From Rhodospirillales bacterium BBD 1991-14 (lineage in GTDB: Bacteria; Pseudomonadota; Alphaproteobacteria; Kiloniellales; Kiloniellaceae): a DNA stretch of 64,000 nt. The notes beneath the pieces are model-generated. The model was not told the origin of the DNA and searched no databases. It saw only the letters and a program-made list of their open reading frames with translations. Of this stretch, positions 63,180-64,000 are shown one piece after another (the stretch's first letter is position 1; each line of letters starts with the position of its first letter). The position numbers and the translations under genes are program-made. Where the stretch lies: positions 568,996 through 632,995 of the forward strand of contig LYSY01000003.1 of assembly GCA_001657395.1 (NCBI GenBank), in the 5' to 3' direction.

Positions 63180-64000
63180 GACGCGCCGTTGTGGTGACGC
63201 TGCTGCTGGAGGCGGCCATGGTCGTCGCCTGGAGTTCCGGTTTCATCGGCGGCAAGCTCTCCGCCGACACGCCCGGAGTCTTTCTGGTCCTGTTCTGGCG
63301 CTTCCTGATCGCCAGCCTGCTGTTGGCCCCCTTCCTGCAACAGGCCATCCGCAGCGGCGTCACGGCTTTGCAGTTGCGCCGGCAGGCTGTCATCGGCTTC
63401 TTCGGCATGTTCGTCTATCTGGCGGCCGGACTGAAGGCGATCGAACTCGGCGTGCCCGCCGGGCTCGCGGCGCTGATCGGCGCCCTGCAGCCGCTGACGA
63501 CCGCTGCCCTGGCCGGCCCTGTCCTGGGCGAAAGCGTAAGGGGGCGCCAGTGGTTCGGCCTGCTGCTCGGCTTTGCCGGCGTTGCCCTGGCTGTCGGCGG
63601 CGATAGCGGCGACGCCCCGGCCTGGACCTACGGCCTCTGCCTGCTGGGCATGGCAAGCCTGGTCGGCGCGACGCTCTATGCCAAGGCGCGGCATGACACC
63701 ACGCCCATGCTGCCCGCACTCGCCGTGCACTGTATCGTCGCCACACCCGGCTTTCTGATCCTGACCCTCCTCGAGGGCAACTTCTGGCCGCCGATTGAGC
63801 CGGCCTTCAGCCTGGCGGTCGCCTGGTTCATCCTGTTCTCGACGCTCGGCGGCTACGGCCTTTACTGGGTCTGCCTGAGGCGCACGACGGCGACGCGGGT
63901 GGCGAGCCTGATCTACCTGACGCCGCCGGTCACCATGGTCTGGGCCTGGGCCATGTTCGGCGAAGCCCTCACCATCGCCGGCGTCGCCGGCTTCGCACTC
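63176..64000 (+). CDS. EamA/DMT-superfamily transporter (cut by window end)
   Basis: Reads as MRRAVVVTLLLEAAMVVAW, then SSGFIGGKLSADTPGVFLVLFWR, the family start, and continues for 275 codons to the window end without a stop. Eight or nine hydrophobic segments are visible so far; the second EamA repeat contains LFSTLGGYGLYWVCLRR and SLIYLTPPVTMVWAWAMFGE. It should export a metabolite or drug. Starts at the ATG overlapping the TetR stop. The last 15-25 residues are probably missing. Confidence 0.88.
   Translation, partial: MRRAVVVTLLLEAAMVVAWSSGFIGGKLSADTPGVFLVLFWRFLIASLLLAPFLQQAIRSGVTALQLRRQAVIGFFGMFVYLAAGLKAIELGVPAGLAALIGALQPLTTAALAGPVLGESVRGRQWFGLLLGFAGVALAVGGDSGDAPAWTYGLCLLGMASLVGATLYAKARHDTTPMLPALAVHCIVATPGFLILTLLEGNFWPPIEPAFSLAVAWFILFSTLGGYGLYWVCLRRTTATRVASLIYLTPPVTMVWAWAMFGEALTIAGVAGFAL

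Overview
The window is high-GC, densely coded DNA with short intergenic gaps and many ATGA-type overlaps. Gene content (bacterial squalene-to-hopene pathway with HpnC/D/E, MetZ, a DUF465 gene preceded by an FNR/FixK-type box, CCA-encoding tRNA-like gene, LacI/UgpC-type sugar transporter) and the many GC-rich intergenic palindromes point to a free-living alphaproteobacterium, most likely of the Rhodospirillales in the broad sense. That placement is inference; there is no rRNA or other phylogenetic marker to fix it. No insertion sequence, integrase, phage gene or CRISPR array was seen, so this reads as chromosome.

Layout. 0-6.5 kb: a CPA1 antiporter with a cyclic-nucleotide-binding domain, a GIY-YIG protein, two related small HTH proteins facing away from each other, a small secreted protein, an odd class-II tRNA-like gene and a GFA-family protein, separated by palindrome-rich spacers. 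6.4-14.6 kb: a complete carbohydrate ABC importer (binding protein, two permeases, ATPase) plus a Gfo/Idh/MocA dehydrogenase on the minus strand, and on the plus strand a LacI regulator with a DUF1479 protein; two matching palindromic operators lie between the divergent units. 14.6-20.3 kb: C45-family hydrolase, PobA, DUF465 protein and an orphan oligopeptide-type binding protein. 20.7-24.3 kb: an ammonium transporter followed by a glutaminase that carries an EF-hand and two ankyrin blocks. 24.4-31.4 kb: beta-CASP metallohydrolase, enolase-superfamily dehydratase, two NAD-type dehydrogenases, then a phosphonate pair (phosphonoacetaldehyde hydrolase and a DAO-type flavoenzyme).

31.6-42.5 kb is the hopanoid locus: hpnB, hpnC, hpnD, hpnE and shc make hopene from farnesyl diphosphate; hpnG and hpnH process the adenosylhopane side chain; hpnA and hpnM are the associated epimerase and membrane-lipid transport factor. 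42.5-54.5 kb holds a mixed set: P-loop ATPase, MetE-like methyltransferase, TerB-like protein, MetZ, rhodanese, a Tat-exported orphan binding protein, a large mechanosensitive channel, a LysE exporter and an AbrB/Doc toxin-antitoxin pair. 54.5-57.2 kb is a three-gene ABC_sub_bind-type importer. 57.4-64 kb holds two aldo/keto reductases, an RraB-like protein, DinB, PAS, LysR and TetR regulators and the start of an EamA transporter that runs off the end.

The least explained signals are (i) a structured, terminator-ended minus-strand RNA between yghZ and a LysR gene (about 61440-61585), with one segment able to pair equally well with either of two others, (ii) a 94-nt class-II tRNA-like gene with a UAU anticodon at 5503-5596, and (iii) a perfect 25-bp inverted repeat inside the sugar-transporter operon at 7529-7593.
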